A stretch of 64,000 nt of DNA from Holothuria scabra (lineage: Eukaryota > Echinodermata > Holothuroidea > Aspidochirotida > Holothuriidae), in assembly GCA_037179385.1 (NCBI GenBank), contig CM074193.1, forward strand, positions 7,895,547-7,959,546, in the 5' to 3' direction. A program made the translations under genes and the position numbers. This document shows, one piece after another, positions 63,812 to 64,000 of the stretch. The notes beneath the pieces were generated by a model that saw nothing but the letters and a program-made list of their open reading frames with translations, was not told where the DNA came from and did no database searches. Every line of letters begins with the position of its first letter. Within the stretch, counting starts at the first letter, position 1.

Positions 63812-64000
63812 GTAAGTTTATATTTTTGAACTCACATCACACAATTAAGACATAATTTTAACTGTCCGTTTGATTTTCAACATTCATATATAATTGTGTC
63901 CTGTAATGTAACCATGGATACCTGGAACTGCAAATCAGGGGCCCATTCCACAAAGAGTTACGCACGATCTTAAGTATGATTTACTGTTGGCTTAGGTATG

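Overview
The window is eukaryotic nuclear DNA: three multi-exon genes with GT-AG introns sit in an AT-rich, transposon-rich background. All three are conserved animal genes, and the repeat content (tRNA-headed SINEs, CR1/L2-like LINE scraps, hAT-type MITEs, TAGGCCTA-rich stretches, a 145-bp satellite) suggests a marine invertebrate deuterostome. An echinoderm, perhaps a holothurian, is my best guess, but the species cannot be fixed from sequence alone.

Layout. (1) 1-12790, plus strand: the 3' two-thirds of PAXBP1 (GCFC1), 12 exons in one open frame of 533 codons plus stop; the gene starts left of the window. Its introns hold SINEs, a hAT MITE nested in a SINE, a 338-bp satellite and a 43-bp minisatellite. 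(2) 12791-18516: convergent 3' intergenic/UTR sequence. (3) 18517-30150, minus strand: a complete HDAC8-type class I histone deacetylase, 9 exons, 424 codons plus stop, all catalytic residues present. Intron 3 carries about 18 copies of a 145-bp satellite full of nuclear-receptor half sites. (4) about 30.9-46.9 kb: a repeat-dominated block between the divergent HDAC8 and POLQ genes. It holds LINE fragments (one pair head-to-head), a pentanucleotide array, a GTAATC-rich tract, a foldback cluster, a large inverted repeat with 580-bp arms, at least one clean 500-bp hAT element, and two TAGGCCTA-rich stretches. (5) 46917-63811 and off the right edge, plus strand: POLQ (DNA polymerase theta), 14 exons covering the N-terminus, the whole helicase-like region and the central region. 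The polymerase domain lies beyond the window.

The genes are not an operon or pathway cluster. PAXBP1 is a nuclear splicing/chromatin-linked protein, HDAC8 a zinc lysine deacylase, and POLQ the theta-mediated end-joining enzyme. All three act in the nucleus, but nothing here shows they act together. I rebuilt exon boundaries by hand from GT/AG sites, phase continuity and remembered family similarity. Phases close exactly across PAXBP1 and HDAC8, and across POLQ to the window edge. I saw no new defence or catalytic system. The most unusual structure is the DR1/DR4 half-site satellite inside the HDAC8 gene.
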